In this document: positions 47,254-57,349 of the stretch, piece by piece | How the letters are laid out: every line of letters begins with the position of its first letter | Numbering within the stretch: the stretch's first letter is position 1 | Source: a candidate division KSB1 bacterium | GTDB taxonomy: Bacteria > Zhuqueibacterota > JdFR-76 > DREG01 | DNA: 64,000 bases | Direction: 5' to 3' | Assembly (NCBI GenBank): GCA_022566355.1 | Contig: JADFJB010000006.1 | Span: forward strand, 1-64,000 | The notes under the pieces: generated by a model | Databases searched by the model: none | What the model was told of the DNA's origin: nothing | The model's input: only the letters and a program-made list of their open reading frames with translations | Position numbers and translations under genes: made by a program

Positions 47254-47806
47254 TTCTACCCCTTAAAAAACAAAGGATGCCAAGTCAAACTTTCCGTTCG
47301 CATTTAATCCCTTAATAATGCTCCCATAACTCCCATTATGAGCGCGATTATGAGTTCATTATGCGAAATTATCATCCTTGATTCCGGCAGTATCAAATCA
47401 GCATCCTAAATTTTCATTCTTCAAGAGCGTAATAGTTAAATTTATTTACCTGGTCTATTCATAAACCTTATCACTGTCATATGGTTTATTTATAGGTCAG
47501 GTTTATAATTAATAATAAATGGTTCGCTGAAATATTAAAAAAAACCGTATAAAGAAAGTAACTTAAAAATTGGTGTAAAGTCAGAAAATCCTATTTTCTT
47601 CATTCGGCTATCATTCAAATTTATAAAAAATTCAAGTCTTCGATCATTCAGAAGGATAGGAATAGTAAGCTTTGATTTGAAATGGTTTTATTATCATATA
47701 ACCATTCATTATAAAAATCCATTTGGATTTTAATAAAAGACTATCTATCTTAATTGATTGGTAAATAATGATTTTTAAGATCAAATTGATGATTACGGAG
47801 GTCGAA
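47254..47806. other. Intergenic region with dispersed-repeat edge
   Basis: About 550 bp without a gene. It contains CCCATTATGAGCGCGATTATGAG-like short repeats near 47330-47370. It also holds AAACCTTATCACTGTCAT at 47463-47480, an exact copy of the left edge of the inverted-repeat element at 9752-9769, here in a small palindrome (ATAAACC ... GGTTTAT). Confidence 0.6.
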
Positions 47807-50029
47807 ATGAACCCCAAAAAATTTAGATCCATCCTGATTTTTATATGGATCCCGATATTCTTTATTTCAAGTGTAGTTTTTGCTCAAGAAAAGAAATCAC
47901 TCACTTATGAACAGGTTTTTGAATCTGGTCAACCTAGGTTAACCAAACCCTTACCACGAATTCGCGGTTGGCTGGATGATAACCATTTTCTCCAACAAAA
48001 ACAGGATCAATCTGAAAATAATAGGGAGCTATTTAAAATTAGTGCTGCAACAGGCGATGAGACTATCTTTTTGGATCCTGAAGATTTTAAAGATGTGCTC
48101 CCCGGTGGATTTACATTATTCAGTACTGCAGGTACTACTTCGGATTATTCCGGTTTTCTTTATAACCGTAATAATGATTTGTACTATTTAAATACAAACA
48201 CGAAGGTATTTAAACAGCTAACTGCTACTTCTGCTGAAGAAAAGAATCCAACGTTTTCTCCAGATGGGAAATTCATTGCCTACACTCGGAATCGTGATCT
48301 ATTCGCCTTCGACATTGAAACAGGACTGGAACATCAATTGACTGATGATGCATCTGACCATATCTATAATGGTTGGGCTTCATGGGTTTATTATGAAGAA
48401 ATACTTGGCCGCCGCTCTAGGTATCGTGCTTTCTATTTTTCGCCGGATGGCAACAAACTTGCGTTCCTCAAGTTCGACGATAGTCCTGTACCGAAATTCA
48501 CTTTATTTCGTGCAAACGGAGCCCACGGTGAACTGGAAGTTGCGTATTATCCGAAACCCGGAGATTCAAATCCAAAAGTGAAATTAGGGATTGTCGATAT
48601 ATCGTCAGGAGAAACCACCTGGGCTGATTTTGATGAAAACGCTGACGAATATATCGCCTGGGTTTCCTGGACCCCAGACAACGAAAATGTGACGATCCAA
48701 TGGATGAACCGGGATCAAAATCATATAAAAATCTATTTGGTAGATCCTTTATCGGGAAGCAAAAAAGAAATATATGATGAAAAGCAAGATGCCTGGGTAG
48801 AGTTTTTTGAAGATCTTCATTTCTTCGAAGACGGCAGTGGCTTTTTAGTCCGTAGTGATGTGGATGGTTGGAGACATCTTTACGTTTATAACATGGATGG
48901 CAGCCTTAAAAAACGGCTAACTAAAGGGGAATGGACGGTTAGAAGCATTCAATTGGTAGATGAAGATAATGGACAAATCTTCTTTACTGCAAACAAAGAT
49001 GAATCAACCGAGAGCCACCTTTACCGGGTAGGGCTGGACGGTAAAGGGTTGAAAAAGCTCTCTTCTATTCCGGGTTCCCACCGTATTCAAATGTCACCCG
49101 GTGGCAGTTTTTACATCGACACCTATAGCAACATTACAACTCCAACCAAAATGGCTTTGCATAAGGATAATGGTGAATTTGTCCGTGAACTCGGCGACAG
49201 CAAAACCCCGGAGATGGACAAATATGCATTGGGAAAAATCGAGTTGTTCCGTGTCAAAATTAAGGATGGTTTTAACCTTCCGTTAAAATGGTACCTGCCT
49301 CCTGATTTTAATCCCAATATCAAATACCCGGTTTTATTTTCTGTATATGGCGGACCTAATGCAGGATCCGTTCGTAACTCCGGCCCATCCTTGTCATCGC
49401 ACTATCGGGCTCAACAAGGTATTATTGTCTTGAATGTGGATCATCGTGGATCCGGTCATTTTGGCAAGAAAGGCGTTGCTCAAATGTACCGGAACCTGGG
49501 TAAATGGGAAATGCATGATTGGATTGAAATCGTAAAATGGCTGCGGAAAAAATCATTTGTAGACCCTCACAGGATTGGTATTACCGGCGGAAGTTATGGC
49601 GGCTATGCCACTTTATTAGCGCTTACAACTGGTGCGGAATATTTTACGCATGGCGTTTCCAATTCTCCGGTTACCGATTGGAAGCTTTACGATACTGTTT
49701 ATACTGAACGCTATATGGACCGGCCGGTAGACAATCCCGAAGGCTACAAAAATAGCTCAGCCATGACAAATATTGAGAATTTTAAAGGAAAGCTTCTGCT
49801 GACCCATGGAACGATAGATGACAATGTCCACATGCAAAATTCCATTCAATTTATCGAAGCAATGATGAAACATGGCAAACAGTTTGAGTTGATGATTTAC
49901 CCGAACGAAAGACATGGCTTTCGCAATCCGGAGCGCCGCAGCCATCGAAGTAAATTGATTGATAATTTCTGGTCCAGGCATTTTGGGAATAATGAAGCGA
50001 AGGATACAGTAGCTATTTCCGGGAATTAA
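47807..50029 (+). CDS. Secreted dipeptidyl peptidase IV-type S9 peptidase
   Basis: ATG 47807 (740 residues) follows CGGAGG and starts a signal peptide (NPKKFRSILIFIWIPIFFIS, ending near VFA-QE). The N-terminal DPPIV_N beta-propeller has FSPDGKFIAYTRNRDLFAFD, WVYYEEILGRRSRYRAFYFS and FSPDGNKLAFLKFDDSPVPK. The C-terminal alpha/beta-hydrolase domain carries the triad: Ser 596 in GGSYGG, Asp 671 in TIDDNVH, His 703 in ERHGF. These enzymes release N-terminal dipeptides, preferably with Pro at position 2. Typical length for S9B. Periplasmic or surface location is inferred. Confidence 0.93.
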   Translation: MNPKKFRSILIFIWIPIFFISSVVFAQEKKSLTYEQVFESGQPRLTKPLPRIRGWLDDNHFLQQKQDQSENNRELFKISAATGDETIFLDPEDFKDVLPGGFTLFSTAGTTSDYSGFLYNRNNDLYYLNTNTKVFKQLTATSAEEKNPTFSPDGKFIAYTRNRDLFAFDIETGLEHQLTDDASDHIYNGWASWVYYEEILGRRSRYRAFYFSPDGNKLAFLKFDDSPVPKFTLFRANGAHGELEVAYYPKPGDSNPKVKLGIVDISSGETTWADFDENADEYIAWVSWTPDNENVTIQWMNRDQNHIKIYLVDPLSGSKKEIYDEKQDAWVEFFEDLHFFEDGSGFLVRSDVDGWRHLYVYNMDGSLKKRLTKGEWTVRSIQLVDEDNGQIFFTANKDESTESHLYRVGLDGKGLKKLSSIPGSHRIQMSPGGSFYIDTYSNITTPTKMALHKDNGEFVRELGDSKTPEMDKYALGKIELFRVKIKDGFNLPLKWYLPPDFNPNIKYPVLFSVYGGPNAGSVRNSGPSLSSHYRAQQGIIVLNVDHRGSGHFGKKGVAQMYRNLGKWEMHDWIEIVKWLRKKSFVDPHRIGITGGSYGGYATLLALTTGAEYFTHGVSNSPVTDWKLYDTVYTERYMDRPVDNPEGYKNSSAMTNIENFKGKLLLTHGTIDDNVHMQNSIQFIEAMMKHGKQFELMIYPNERHGFRNPERRSHRSKLIDNFWSRHFGNNEAKDTVAISGN

Positions 50030-50237
50030 CCACTCGTGCTTAATTTTAGCTACTAATAATTTACAGGATTGCCCATAATAAGTGGATGGATGTCATTCAG
50101 GCGGAAACTATTTTTATACTACGTAAGGTGCTGTTTTTTAAAATAGATTCCTTTCGACTACGTAGAGCGGCGCCTCCAGGATGATAAGAGATGCATTATT
50201 AGTTTAGCTCTTTCAACCCATAACCAATTAAAAACCT

Positions 50238-52232
50238 ATGAATGTCGAACAACAAGCCGTGCATACCATTCGTTTCCTTGCTGTGGATGCTGTCGAAAAA
50301 GCCAACTCGGGACACCCGGGTCTGCCCATGGGGGCGGCAGATTATGCCTTTGTTTTGTGGACCAAATTTTTACGTTTCAATCCCAAAGATCCAAAATGGA
50401 TCGATCGGGATCGATTTATTTTATCTGCCGGCCATGGTTCAATGCTGTTGTATGCCCTGCTGCATTTAAACGAATATGACCTTAGCCTTAAGGACATCAA
50501 ACAATTTCGGCAATTGGGAAGTAAAACACCAGGCCATCCAGAGTATGGAGCGGCGCCGGGTATTGAAACGACCACCGGTCCGCTCGGCCAGGGTTTTGGA
50601 ACCGGAGTCGGAATGGCTCTTGCCGGAAAAATGTTGGCCGCTAGGTTCAACACACCTGACTTTTCTCCTATTACCTATCGGATATTTGGCATTGTAAGTG
50701 ATGGTGATTTAATGGAAGGCGTCACTGCCGAGGCAGCTTCTTTAGCCGGTCATTTGGGGCTTGGCAATCTTATCTACATTTATGATGATAATCGAATCAC
50801 CATAGATGGATCTACGGATCTATCATTTTCTGAAAATGTTGCTCAAAGATTCGAAGCTTATGGATGGCATGTGCAATCCATCGATGGACATGATAGGACT
50901 GAAATTGAAGCTGCTCTGAGTGCTACGGTTGCTGTATCAACACAACCTTCATTGGTCATCGCTCGGTCGCATATTGCCTTTGGCAGCCCTAACAAACAGG
51001 ACTCAGAAGCTTCTCATGGTGCACCGCTCGGAGCTGAAGAAGCCAAGGCTACCAAGAAAAAACTTGGCTGGCCAACGGATGTTGAATTTCACATCCCGGG
51101 TTCTGTTAAGGAATTTTTTCACCAAATTGTGCATAAAAATGAGATTGAATATCAAAATTGGCAGGTAGCATTTTCTTTATGGAAACAAAATTTTTCCGAA
51201 AAGGCCGTCTTGTGGAATCAGCACTTTGATAATCCCACGCCAAATCATTTCGCTGAAGAGCTCTTAAAAGCTGCCGGTACGGATGCCGGAGCAACCAGGA
51301 CTCATTCCGGTAATGTCCTGCAAAAAGCCGCCGAATTAGTACCTGCCCTTTGCGGCGGTTCTGCCGATCTGGCTGCTTCCTTGAAAACTTTGGTAAAAAA
51401 TAGTCCGGATATCACCAAAAGTGATTTTACCGGCCAGAATATTCATTTTGGCGTTCGTGAACATGGCATGGCCGCTATTGCAAACGGACTTGCTTTATCA
51501 GGAGGATTTATTCCTTATGTTTCAACATTCTTAATCTTTTCCGATTACATGCGTCCTTCTATTCGGCTGGCGGCATTGATGGGAATTCAGGTAATTTATG
51601 TTTTCAGCCACGACAGTATATTCCTGGGAGAAGATGGACCAACTCATCAATCCGTCGAGCAAATAGCGTCGTTACGATTGATTCCTTGCATGAATGTTTT
51701 TCGTCCGGCAGACGCAAGCGAAACTGCTTTTGCCTGGGCACATGCTATCGAACATAACGAGGGACCTACGGCGCTCATTTTAACGCGTCAAACGATTCCT
51801 GAGTTTGAACGTGATCATCCGATTTCATATGATGAATTCAAAAAGGGTGGCTATACTCTTCAGGAAGCAACTCGTGGTAATCCGGAATTTGTTATCATAG
51901 CTACCGGCTCGGAAGTGCCATTGGCATGCGAAACACGAATGTCGCTGGAAGCTAAAGGTTTTCCAACGCGTGTGGTATCAATGCCGGCAGATTCTTTATT
52001 CCGTCGTCAAACAGAGGAATATCAACGGGCAGTTTTGGGAAATCAAAAAACCAGGAAGATAGTTATGGAAGCCGGCTCGCCTAATGCCTGGTATGAATTT
52101 GCTGGTCGTGAAGCGCTTACTATTGGAGTAACAAGATTCGGGGAGTCAGCTCCTATACGGGATTTGGTTCCTCATTTTGGATTTACTGTTGATGCAGTAC
52201 TAAAAAGAATGGAAGAAAAAGGTTGGATCTAA
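50238..52232 (+). CDS. tkt: Transketolase
   Basis: A 664-residue thiamine-diphosphate enzyme. HTIRFLAVDAVEKANSGHPG, LPMGAADYAFVLW, ETTTGPLGQGFGTGVGMALA, GIVSDGDLMEGVTAEAASLA (the GDG...N ThDP motif region), YDDNRITIDGSTD and FSHDSIFLGEDGPTHQSVEQ are transketolase signatures. It moves two-carbon units in the non-oxidative pentose phosphate pathway. Normal length. No other pentose-phosphate gene is adjacent. The preceding intergenic stretch holds a palindromic repeat (50090-50185). Confidence 0.96.
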   Translation: MNVEQQAVHTIRFLAVDAVEKANSGHPGLPMGAADYAFVLWTKFLRFNPKDPKWIDRDRFILSAGHGSMLLYALLHLNEYDLSLKDIKQFRQLGSKTPGHPEYGAAPGIETTTGPLGQGFGTGVGMALAGKMLAARFNTPDFSPITYRIFGIVSDGDLMEGVTAEAASLAGHLGLGNLIYIYDDNRITIDGSTDLSFSENVAQRFEAYGWHVQSIDGHDRTEIEAALSATVAVSTQPSLVIARSHIAFGSPNKQDSEASHGAPLGAEEAKATKKKLGWPTDVEFHIPGSVKEFFHQIVHKNEIEYQNWQVAFSLWKQNFSEKAVLWNQHFDNPTPNHFAEELLKAAGTDAGATRTHSGNVLQKAAELVPALCGGSADLAASLKTLVKNSPDITKSDFTGQNIHFGVREHGMAAIANGLALSGGFIPYVSTFLIFSDYMRPSIRLAALMGIQVIYVFSHDSIFLGEDGPTHQSVEQIASLRLIPCMNVFRPADASETAFAWAHAIEHNEGPTALILTRQTIPEFERDHPISYDEFKKGGYTLQEATRGNPEFVIIATGSEVPLACETRMSLEAKGFPTRVVSMPADSLFRRQTEEYQRAVLGNQKTRKIVMEAGSPNAWYEFAGREALTIGVTRFGESAPIRDLVPHFGFTVDAVLKRMEEKGWI

Positions 52233-52236
52233 AGAA

Positions 52237-52545
52237 TTATGACCACCGGTTGCGATGATTTCGGGAATGTTCTAATCGCTCATGCCAATTATGATAGGCT
52301 TGCAAATCCGAACCTTTCAAACATAACTCTAAAAATTCCTGTTTGACGGTGGGACGGTTTTCAGCATCGTGCAACTTTAGCTGATCAATTAAATCATATA
52401 ACTGAAATTTTTCATCAAAAGAAAGCATTTGAGACACCGGTTCGAAAATCTTATAAACCTCTTTTCGTAATTTGGCTTCTTCTGCAGCGCCTTTAGCAAT
52501 GGTAAAGTTTGGAGACTCTTTTAATATTTCTAAATAATTTTCCAT
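52237..52545 (-). CDS. Small soluble protein of unknown function
   Basis: ATG 52545 (102 residues) follows AGGAGGAG, so it is preferred to the upstream start at 52569. It reads MENYLEILKESPNFTIAKGA, then a charged helical middle (EEAKLRKEVYKIFEPVSQML, FDEKFQLYDLIDQLKLHDAE) and a His-rich end (YHNWHERLEHSRNHRNRWS). I do not recognise it. It lies tail-to-tail with transketolase, 4 bp from its stop. Confidence 0.65.
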   Translation of the reverse strand: MENYLEILKESPNFTIAKGAAEEAKLRKEVYKIFEPVSQMLSFDEKFQLYDLIDQLKLHDAENRPTVKQEFLELCLKGSDLQAYHNWHERLEHSRNHRNRWS

Positions 52546-52732
52546 AGTTTTACTCCTCCTCGTTAACATATCGGTTGTTCGAATACTTTTTTAAAGGAAA
52601 CTGGACTAACATTTTAATTATTTTTGGAAATTGATTTCTACAAAACATAAAACAGCTAACTTTTACTTGACATTAGCTTTCTGTTTTTTGATTTTTGAAT
52701 GGTACATTTTTTATTTTTTGTAGCTGTAATAA

Positions 52733-53911
52733 ATGGGTATGAAAATCGAACGAAATTTAAAGATGGGCATGGTCGGTGGCGGACCGGATGCGTTCATTGG
52801 TGAGGTTCATCGCAAGGCCGCTCGTATCGATGGCGGGATTGAACTTGTTGCAGGGACTTTCAGCCGGGATTTCGAAAAGTCCAAACAAACCGGCAACGAA
52901 CTTTTCCTAGATAGCGCCAGAGTCTATAGCAGTTTCACTGAAATGATTAATCAAGAAAGAACACTGCCCGAAGGAGAACGAATTGATTTTGTTTCCATTG
53001 TTACACCCAATAATTGGCACTTCCCCATTGCCAAAGATTTCTTAAAAGCAGGGTTCCATGTGGTTTGTGACAAACCTATGACCATCAACCTGGATGAAGC
53101 TAAGCAGCTTAAAAAAATAGTTGGTGAAACCATCAAACTTTTTGCATTGACTCACAATTACACCGGCTACCCGATGGTTAAACTGGCCCGGGATATGGTT
53201 CGACAAGACGATTTAGGAAATATCCGCAAAGTTGTTGTGCAATATCCCCAGGGATGGCTTTCTACTCCCCTGGAAAAAACCGGGCAAAAACAAGCCGAGT
53301 GGCGCACCGATCCGAAGCAAAGCGGCGCAGGTTGCATGGGTGATATTGGCACTCATTGCGAAAACCTGGCAGAATATATCACGGGATTGAAAATCACTGA
53401 AATCTGCGCGGATATAACTACGTTCGTCCCTGGCCGTAAAGTTGATGACGATGGTAATTGTCTTCTTCGGTTTGATAATGGCGCTAAGGGTATTTTACAT
53501 GCCAGCCAAATTTCAGTTGGAGAGGAAAATAATCTCGCGATTTGGGTTTACGGTGAAAAGAAAAGCCTGGTGTGGCACCAGGAGTATCCCAATGATCTTA
53601 CTATAAAATCACAAGAGGCACCGGTGCAGGTATGGCGCCGGGGTAATAGTTATGTCGCTGAAAAAAGTCCTGCTGCTGCTCGTGCGACTCGACTGCCACC
53701 CGGACATCCGGAAGCCTTTATCGAAGCATTTGCAAATATCTACTGTAATTTTGCCGACACGTTAAGGGCTCGTTTAGCAAACAGAAGCCCTGATGATCTT
53801 GCGCTTGATTTTCCAACAGTTGAAGACGGCCTTCGTGGAATGGCATATTTAGATTCAGTATTTACTAGCGCTAATAACAATCAAAAATGGACTCCCTTGA
53901 AATCAAGTTGA
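52733..53911 (+). CDS. Gfo/Idh/MocA-family oxidoreductase (sugar-oxidation cluster)
   Basis: A 392-residue dehydrogenase. [20 protein letters not shown] (Rossmann), [40 protein letters not shown] (CDKP, the conserved Lys-Pro), [17 protein letters not shown] and [20 protein letters not shown] are the family blocks. It is one of the longer members, as with glucoside 3-dehydrogenase-like proteins. It begins a four-gene run with a TIM-barrel epimerase, a DUF1080 lipoprotein and a second Gfo/Idh/MocA protein, which suggests oxidation-dependent sugar breakdown. Confidence 0.9.
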   Translation: MGMKIERNLKMGMVGGGPDAFIGEVHRKAARIDGGIELVAGTFSRDFEKSKQTGNELFLDSARVYSSFTEMINQERTLPEGERIDFVSIVTPNNWHFPIAKDFLKAGFHVVCDKPMTINLDEAKQLKKIVGETIKLFALTHNYTGYPMVKLARDMVRQDDLGNIRKVVVQYPQGWLSTPLEKTGQKQAEWRTDPKQSGAGCMGDIGTHCENLAEYITGLKITEICADITTFVPGRKVDDDGNCLLRFDNGAKGILHASQISVGEENNLAIWVYGEKKSLVWHQEYPNDLTIKSQEAPVQVWRRGNSYVAEKSPAAARATRLPPGHPEAFIEAFANIYCNFADTLRARLANRSPDDLALDFPTVEDGLRGMAYLDSVFTSANNNQKWTPLKSS

Positions 53912-53932
53912 TTATGTTTTTAGGAGAAGTTT

Positions 53933-54925
53933 ATGAATAGACCCGTTACCCTGTTTACCGGCCAATGGGCCGACTTAGCTTTAGAAGAACTCGCCCGAAA
54001 GGCGGCTATCTGGGATTATGATGGATTAGAGTTGGCTTGTTGGGGCGATCATTTGGATGTTGAAAAAGCAGCCACGATCCCGGATTACTATGAACATCAA
54101 TTGGAAATTTTGAAAAGAAATAATTTGAATGTTTACTCAATCAGCAATCACCTTGCCGGACAACTTGTATGCGATTTGAATAATGATTCGCGTTCCGATG
54201 CATTCGCTCCCGCTGATTGTGCCGGAGATCCTGATAAAAAGCGACAGTGGGCAGTGGAAGCCATGAAGAATACTGCCAGAGCCGCGAAGAACATGGGTCT
54301 TTCTGTGGTTAATGGTTTTACCGGTTCTTCGATTTGGCATTTGTTGTATAGTTTTCCCCCGGTTAACGAAAAGACGATCGAGGAAGGATTTTCTTATTTC
54401 GCCGAAATGTGGAATCCTATTCTGGATGTATTCGATGAATGCGGTGTAAAATTTGCTCTGGAAGTTCATCCCACGGAAATAGCTTTTGATATTATCACAG
54501 CACGAAAAGCGCTTGAAGTTATCGATAATCGGGAAGCATTCGGATTTAATTTCGATCCAAGCCACCTTCATTGGCAGATGGTCGATCCGGTCAATTTTCT
54601 CAAAGAATTTCCGGATCGTATTTATCATGTTCATATGAAAGATGCCGCACTACAATTGAACGGAAAATCAGGGATACTTGCTTCTCATTTAAAATTTGGT
54701 CATCCTGATCGCGGTTGGGATTTTCGCTCATTGGGCCGGGGAGGTGTTGATTTTGAGGAGATCATTCGAACCCTGAATCAAATCGGTTACAATGGACCGC
54801 TTTCTGTAGAATGGGAAGACAGCGGTATGGACCGTGAAGACGGCGCCAGAGAAGCTTGTGAATTTGTAAAGAAACTCGATTTTAAGCCGTCCCAGGTTGC
54901 TTTTGATGGAGCGTTCGATCAATGA
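53933..54925 (+). CDS. Sugar phosphate isomerase/epimerase-like TIM-barrel protein
   Basis: A 330-residue xylose-isomerase-like TIM barrel (AP endonuclease family 2 fold). LFTGQWADLALEELARKAAI, WDYDGLELACWGDHLDVEKA, VKFALEVHPTEIAFDIITAR, FGFNFDPSHLHWQMVDPVNF and YHVHMKDA place the metal residues Glu, Asp, His and Glu (SVEWEDSGMDREDGA) in the usual order. These enzymes isomerise or epimerise ketose-type sugars. GGAGAAG precedes the ATG. It starts 22 nt after the first Gfo/Idh/MocA gene. Confidence 0.9.
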   Translation: MNRPVTLFTGQWADLALEELARKAAIWDYDGLELACWGDHLDVEKAATIPDYYEHQLEILKRNNLNVYSISNHLAGQLVCDLNNDSRSDAFAPADCAGDPDKKRQWAVEAMKNTARAAKNMGLSVVNGFTGSSIWHLLYSFPPVNEKTIEEGFSYFAEMWNPILDVFDECGVKFALEVHPTEIAFDIITARKALEVIDNREAFGFNFDPSHLHWQMVDPVNFLKEFPDRIYHVHMKDAALQLNGKSGILASHLKFGHPDRGWDFRSLGRGGVDFEEIIRTLNQIGYNGPLSVEWEDSGMDREDGAREACEFVKKLDFKPSQVAFDGAFDQ

Positions 54926-54934
54926 AGATAAATA

Positions 54935-54970
54935 CAAAGGCACAAAGGCACAAAGGCACAAAGGCACAAA
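54935..54970. repeat. 8-bp tandem repeat CAAAGGCA
   Basis: Four and a half perfect copies of CAAAGGCA in the gap between the TIM-barrel gene and the DUF1080 gene. A simple microsatellite that could alter the distance between the two genes. Confidence 0.9.
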
Positions 54971-55009
54971 TTATTTTAGGAATAATAACAAAAATATAAA
55001 GGTATCATA

Positions 55010-55717
55010 ATGAAAGTTACCATTTCATTGTTTTTATTTATTTTAGTAATTGGCTGCTCTTCACAGGAAGCACAGAATGCCGGTAATGAAGATGAACAAA
55101 CCGAATGGATTGTATTATTCGATGGCAAAACCTTCGATGGCTGGCGTGGTTTTAAAAAGGATGTTGTTCCTGAGGGTTGGGTCATTACCGAAAATGCCGA
55201 GCTCTATTTTATGGGTAAAGGAAAAGGATACATCATGACGGATGGGCAGTATGACAATTTCGAATTGGAATTGGAATGGAAAATTTCCGAGGGAGGGAAT
55301 AGCGGTATATTCTTTCGTGTCAGCGAAGATGACAATGCAGTCTACCGCACTGCTCCTGAAATGCAAGTGTTGGATAATGCCAAACACAAAGATGGTAAAA
55401 TTCCAGAGGAATCCGCCGGCTCAAATTATGCCCTTCACGCACCTTTTGCGGATGTAACCAATGAAGTGGGACAATACAATAAGATCCGGATCATCGCAAG
55501 AGAAAATCATATCGAGCACTGGATGAATGGACAAAAACTTTTGGAGTATGAGATCGACAGTCCGGCATGGAAGGAATTGGTGGCAAACAGCAAATTCGGT
55601 AAAATGCCAAAGTACGGAACCTACAGTAAAGGGCACATCGCCTTACAAGACCATGGTGATAAGGTATGGTATAGAAATATCCGGATTCGAACTTTACCAT
55701 CAACATCAACCCATTAA
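55010..55717 (+). CDS. DUF1080 lipoprotein (3-keto-disaccharide hydrolase type)
   Basis: A 235-residue lipoprotein (MKVTISLFLFILVIGCSSQE, lipid Cys 16). The DUF1080 concanavalin-like domain starts WIVLFDGKTFDGWRGFKK, then GYIMTDGQYDNFELELEWKI, EGGNSGIFFRVSEDDNAVYR, PEMQVLDNAKHKDGKIPEES, AGSNYALHAP and HIALQDHGDKVWYRNIRIR. The domain is known for cleaving glycosides after oxidation at C3. Neighbouring Gfo/Idh/MocA proteins could supply the oxidised substrate, so a keto-glycoside pathway is a good hypothesis. It sits in the periplasm or outer membrane. Its gene ends 23 nt before the next start. Confidence 0.9.
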   Translation: MKVTISLFLFILVIGCSSQEAQNAGNEDEQTEWIVLFDGKTFDGWRGFKKDVVPEGWVITENAELYFMGKGKGYIMTDGQYDNFELELEWKISEGGNSGIFFRVSEDDNAVYRTAPEMQVLDNAKHKDGKIPEESAGSNYALHAPFADVTNEVGQYNKIRIIARENHIEHWMNGQKLLEYEIDSPAWKELVANSKFGKMPKYGTYSKGHIALQDHGDKVWYRNIRIRTLPSTSTH

Positions 55718-55739
55718 CCGCGATAATTGGAGTATCACT

Positions 55740-57113
55740 ATGAAAATTCAGAAAAAAAATATTTCCCGGCGCGACTTTATTACTCGCGCCGCAATATCCA
55801 CTGCTGTTTTTTCCATCGTCCCTCGACATGTACTTGGCGGTCCTGGTTTTATTGCGCCCAGTGACAAACTCAATATTGCATGTGTCGGCGCCTGGGGCAA
55901 GGGTCGATCGGATATCATGGGGGTCAGCACAGAAAACATATTCGCTATATGCGATATCGATCTTGCTCATTTACAAAGATTTAAAAATTCCGTGCAAAAA
56001 GAGGAAGGCGGCACGGAGCTTTGGGATAAAGCGCTAAAATACCAGGACTTCCGCAAGATGTTGGACGAAAACAAAGACAGTATCGACGCGGTTACCGTTA
56101 CTGTTCCGGATCATTCGCACGCGATTATTGCACTATCAGCGATCCAATTGGGCAAACATGTCTTCGTACAAAAACCGCTCACCCACACAATTTACGAGGC
56201 CCGTAAGCTTACCGAAGCTGCTCGTGAAGCTAAAGTCGTCACGCAGATGGGCAACCAGGGTCACGCTGGCGAGGGCGGCCGATTGATCAACGAATGGATC
56301 TGGGATGGCGCTATCGGACCGGTGCGCGAGGTGCATTGCTGGACCAACCGACCGATCTGGCCGCAGGGCATCAGAAGCCCCAAAGAAGTCATTTCAAAGC
56401 CGCCCACCATAAATTGGGATGTCTGGATCGGACCCGCGCCATACCGGGCTTACCACCCGGCTTATGCGCCGTTCCGCTGGCGCGGCTGGTGCGACTTCGG
56501 CGTTGGCGCCCTCGGTGATATGGCGGCTCATATCATGGATCACCCGTATTGGGCCTTGAAATTAGGTTATCCGACCAGCGTAATCGCAGAGTCTTCGGAA
56601 TTCAATGGCGAGACCTACCCGGTGTCCTGTAAAGTAAAATACCAATTTCCGGCAAGAGGAGATATGCCGCCGGTCGAGTTAACCTGGCATGATGGCGGCC
56701 GGATGCCGGATCGCCCGGATGATTTAGAGCCGGGCAGAAAAATGGGTGACGGCGATGGCGGCGTCCTGATGATCGGCGATAAAGGCAAACTGATGCACGG
56801 CACCTACGGCAGAAATCCAAGGATTATCCCGGAAACAAAGATGCGTGAATATACACGACCGCCTAAAACCATCCCGCGTTCGCCGGGTATCCACCAGGAA
56901 TGGGTTGAAGCTTGCAAAGGCGGCCCGCCCACAACGTCACATTTTGATTACTCCGGTCCGCTTACCGAGACCATGTTATTAGGAAACCTGGCCATTCGCA
57001 TGGCACATAAAAACACCGCGCTGGAATGGGACGGAGAGAAGATGGAAGTGACTAATATGCCGGAAGCCAACGAGTTTCTAACTAAGCGGTATCGTTATGG
57101 GTGGAAGGTTTGA
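55740..57113 (+). CDS. Secreted (Tat) Gfo/Idh/MocA-family oxidoreductase
   Basis: ATG 55740 (457 residues) is the proper start; the frame is open earlier only because it overlaps the DUF1080 gene in another frame. The N-terminus ISRRDFITRAAISTAVFSIV is a twin-arginine signal, so the enzyme is exported folded, with its cofactor. The dehydrogenase domain has KLNIACVGAWGKG, DAVTVTVPDHSHAIIALSAI, GKHVFVQKPLTHTIYEARKL, QMGNQGHAGEGGRLINEWIW and MAAHIMDHPYWALKLGYPTS. These long Tat-type members occur in Bacteroidota and Planctomycetota and are thought to act on carbohydrates outside the cytoplasm. It is fourth in the sugar cluster. Confidence 0.92.
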   Translation: MKIQKKNISRRDFITRAAISTAVFSIVPRHVLGGPGFIAPSDKLNIACVGAWGKGRSDIMGVSTENIFAICDIDLAHLQRFKNSVQKEEGGTELWDKALKYQDFRKMLDENKDSIDAVTVTVPDHSHAIIALSAIQLGKHVFVQKPLTHTIYEARKLTEAAREAKVVTQMGNQGHAGEGGRLINEWIWDGAIGPVREVHCWTNRPIWPQGIRSPKEVISKPPTINWDVWIGPAPYRAYHPAYAPFRWRGWCDFGVGALGDMAAHIMDHPYWALKLGYPTSVIAESSEFNGETYPVSCKVKYQFPARGDMPPVELTWHDGGRMPDRPDDLEPGRKMGDGDGGVLMIGDKGKLMHGTYGRNPRIIPETKMREYTRPPKTIPRSPGIHQEWVEACKGGPPTTSHFDYSGPLTETMLLGNLAIRMAHKNTALEWDGEKMEVTNMPEANEFLTKRYRYGWKV

Positions 57114-57116
57114 AAG

Positions 57117-57156
57117 AAGTGCCTAAAGTTCATAAAGTGCCTAAAGTGCCTAAAGT
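57117..57156. repeat. Left arm: AAGTGCCTAAAGT repeats
   Basis: Three direct copies of the unit AAGTGCCTAAAG (57117-57130, 57134-57146, 57143-57156, partly overlapping) just after the dehydrogenase gene. The reverse complement TTTAGGCACTTTAGGTACTT lies at 57751-57770, so the four-helix-bundle gene lies between inverted arms. Confidence 0.75.
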
Positions 57157-57217
57157 TGAAGAAGCGAAATAAAAAATTTTAAAAAATAACAGAATGTCAT
57201 TTCGACAAAGTGAAGCG

Positions 57218-57276
57218 AGGAGAAATCTTATCGCCTAATAATTCATTTTCCGAATGGCTCTAAAGATTTCTCGCAT
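57218..57276. repeat. Short inverted repeat (GAGAAATCTT type)
   Basis: GCGAGGAGAAATCTTA (57218-57233 region) is nearly complementary to TAAAGATTTCTCGC (57263-57276). With the adjacent TGTCATTTCGACAAAGTG this has the style of small intergenic palindromes found in FCB genomes. Confidence 0.55.
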
Positions 57277-57349
57277 TAAACTCTTCAAATTGTCAATAAG
57301 GCAAATTGTCAAAAGTATAACAAAATAACTTTAACCTTTAGGGGGAGTT

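Noticed and set aside
55527-55739. Upstream extension of the Tat-type dehydrogenase frame
   Set aside because: The extra 71 codons overlap the DUF1080 gene out of frame and lack protein character, while a twin-arginine signal begins at 55740.
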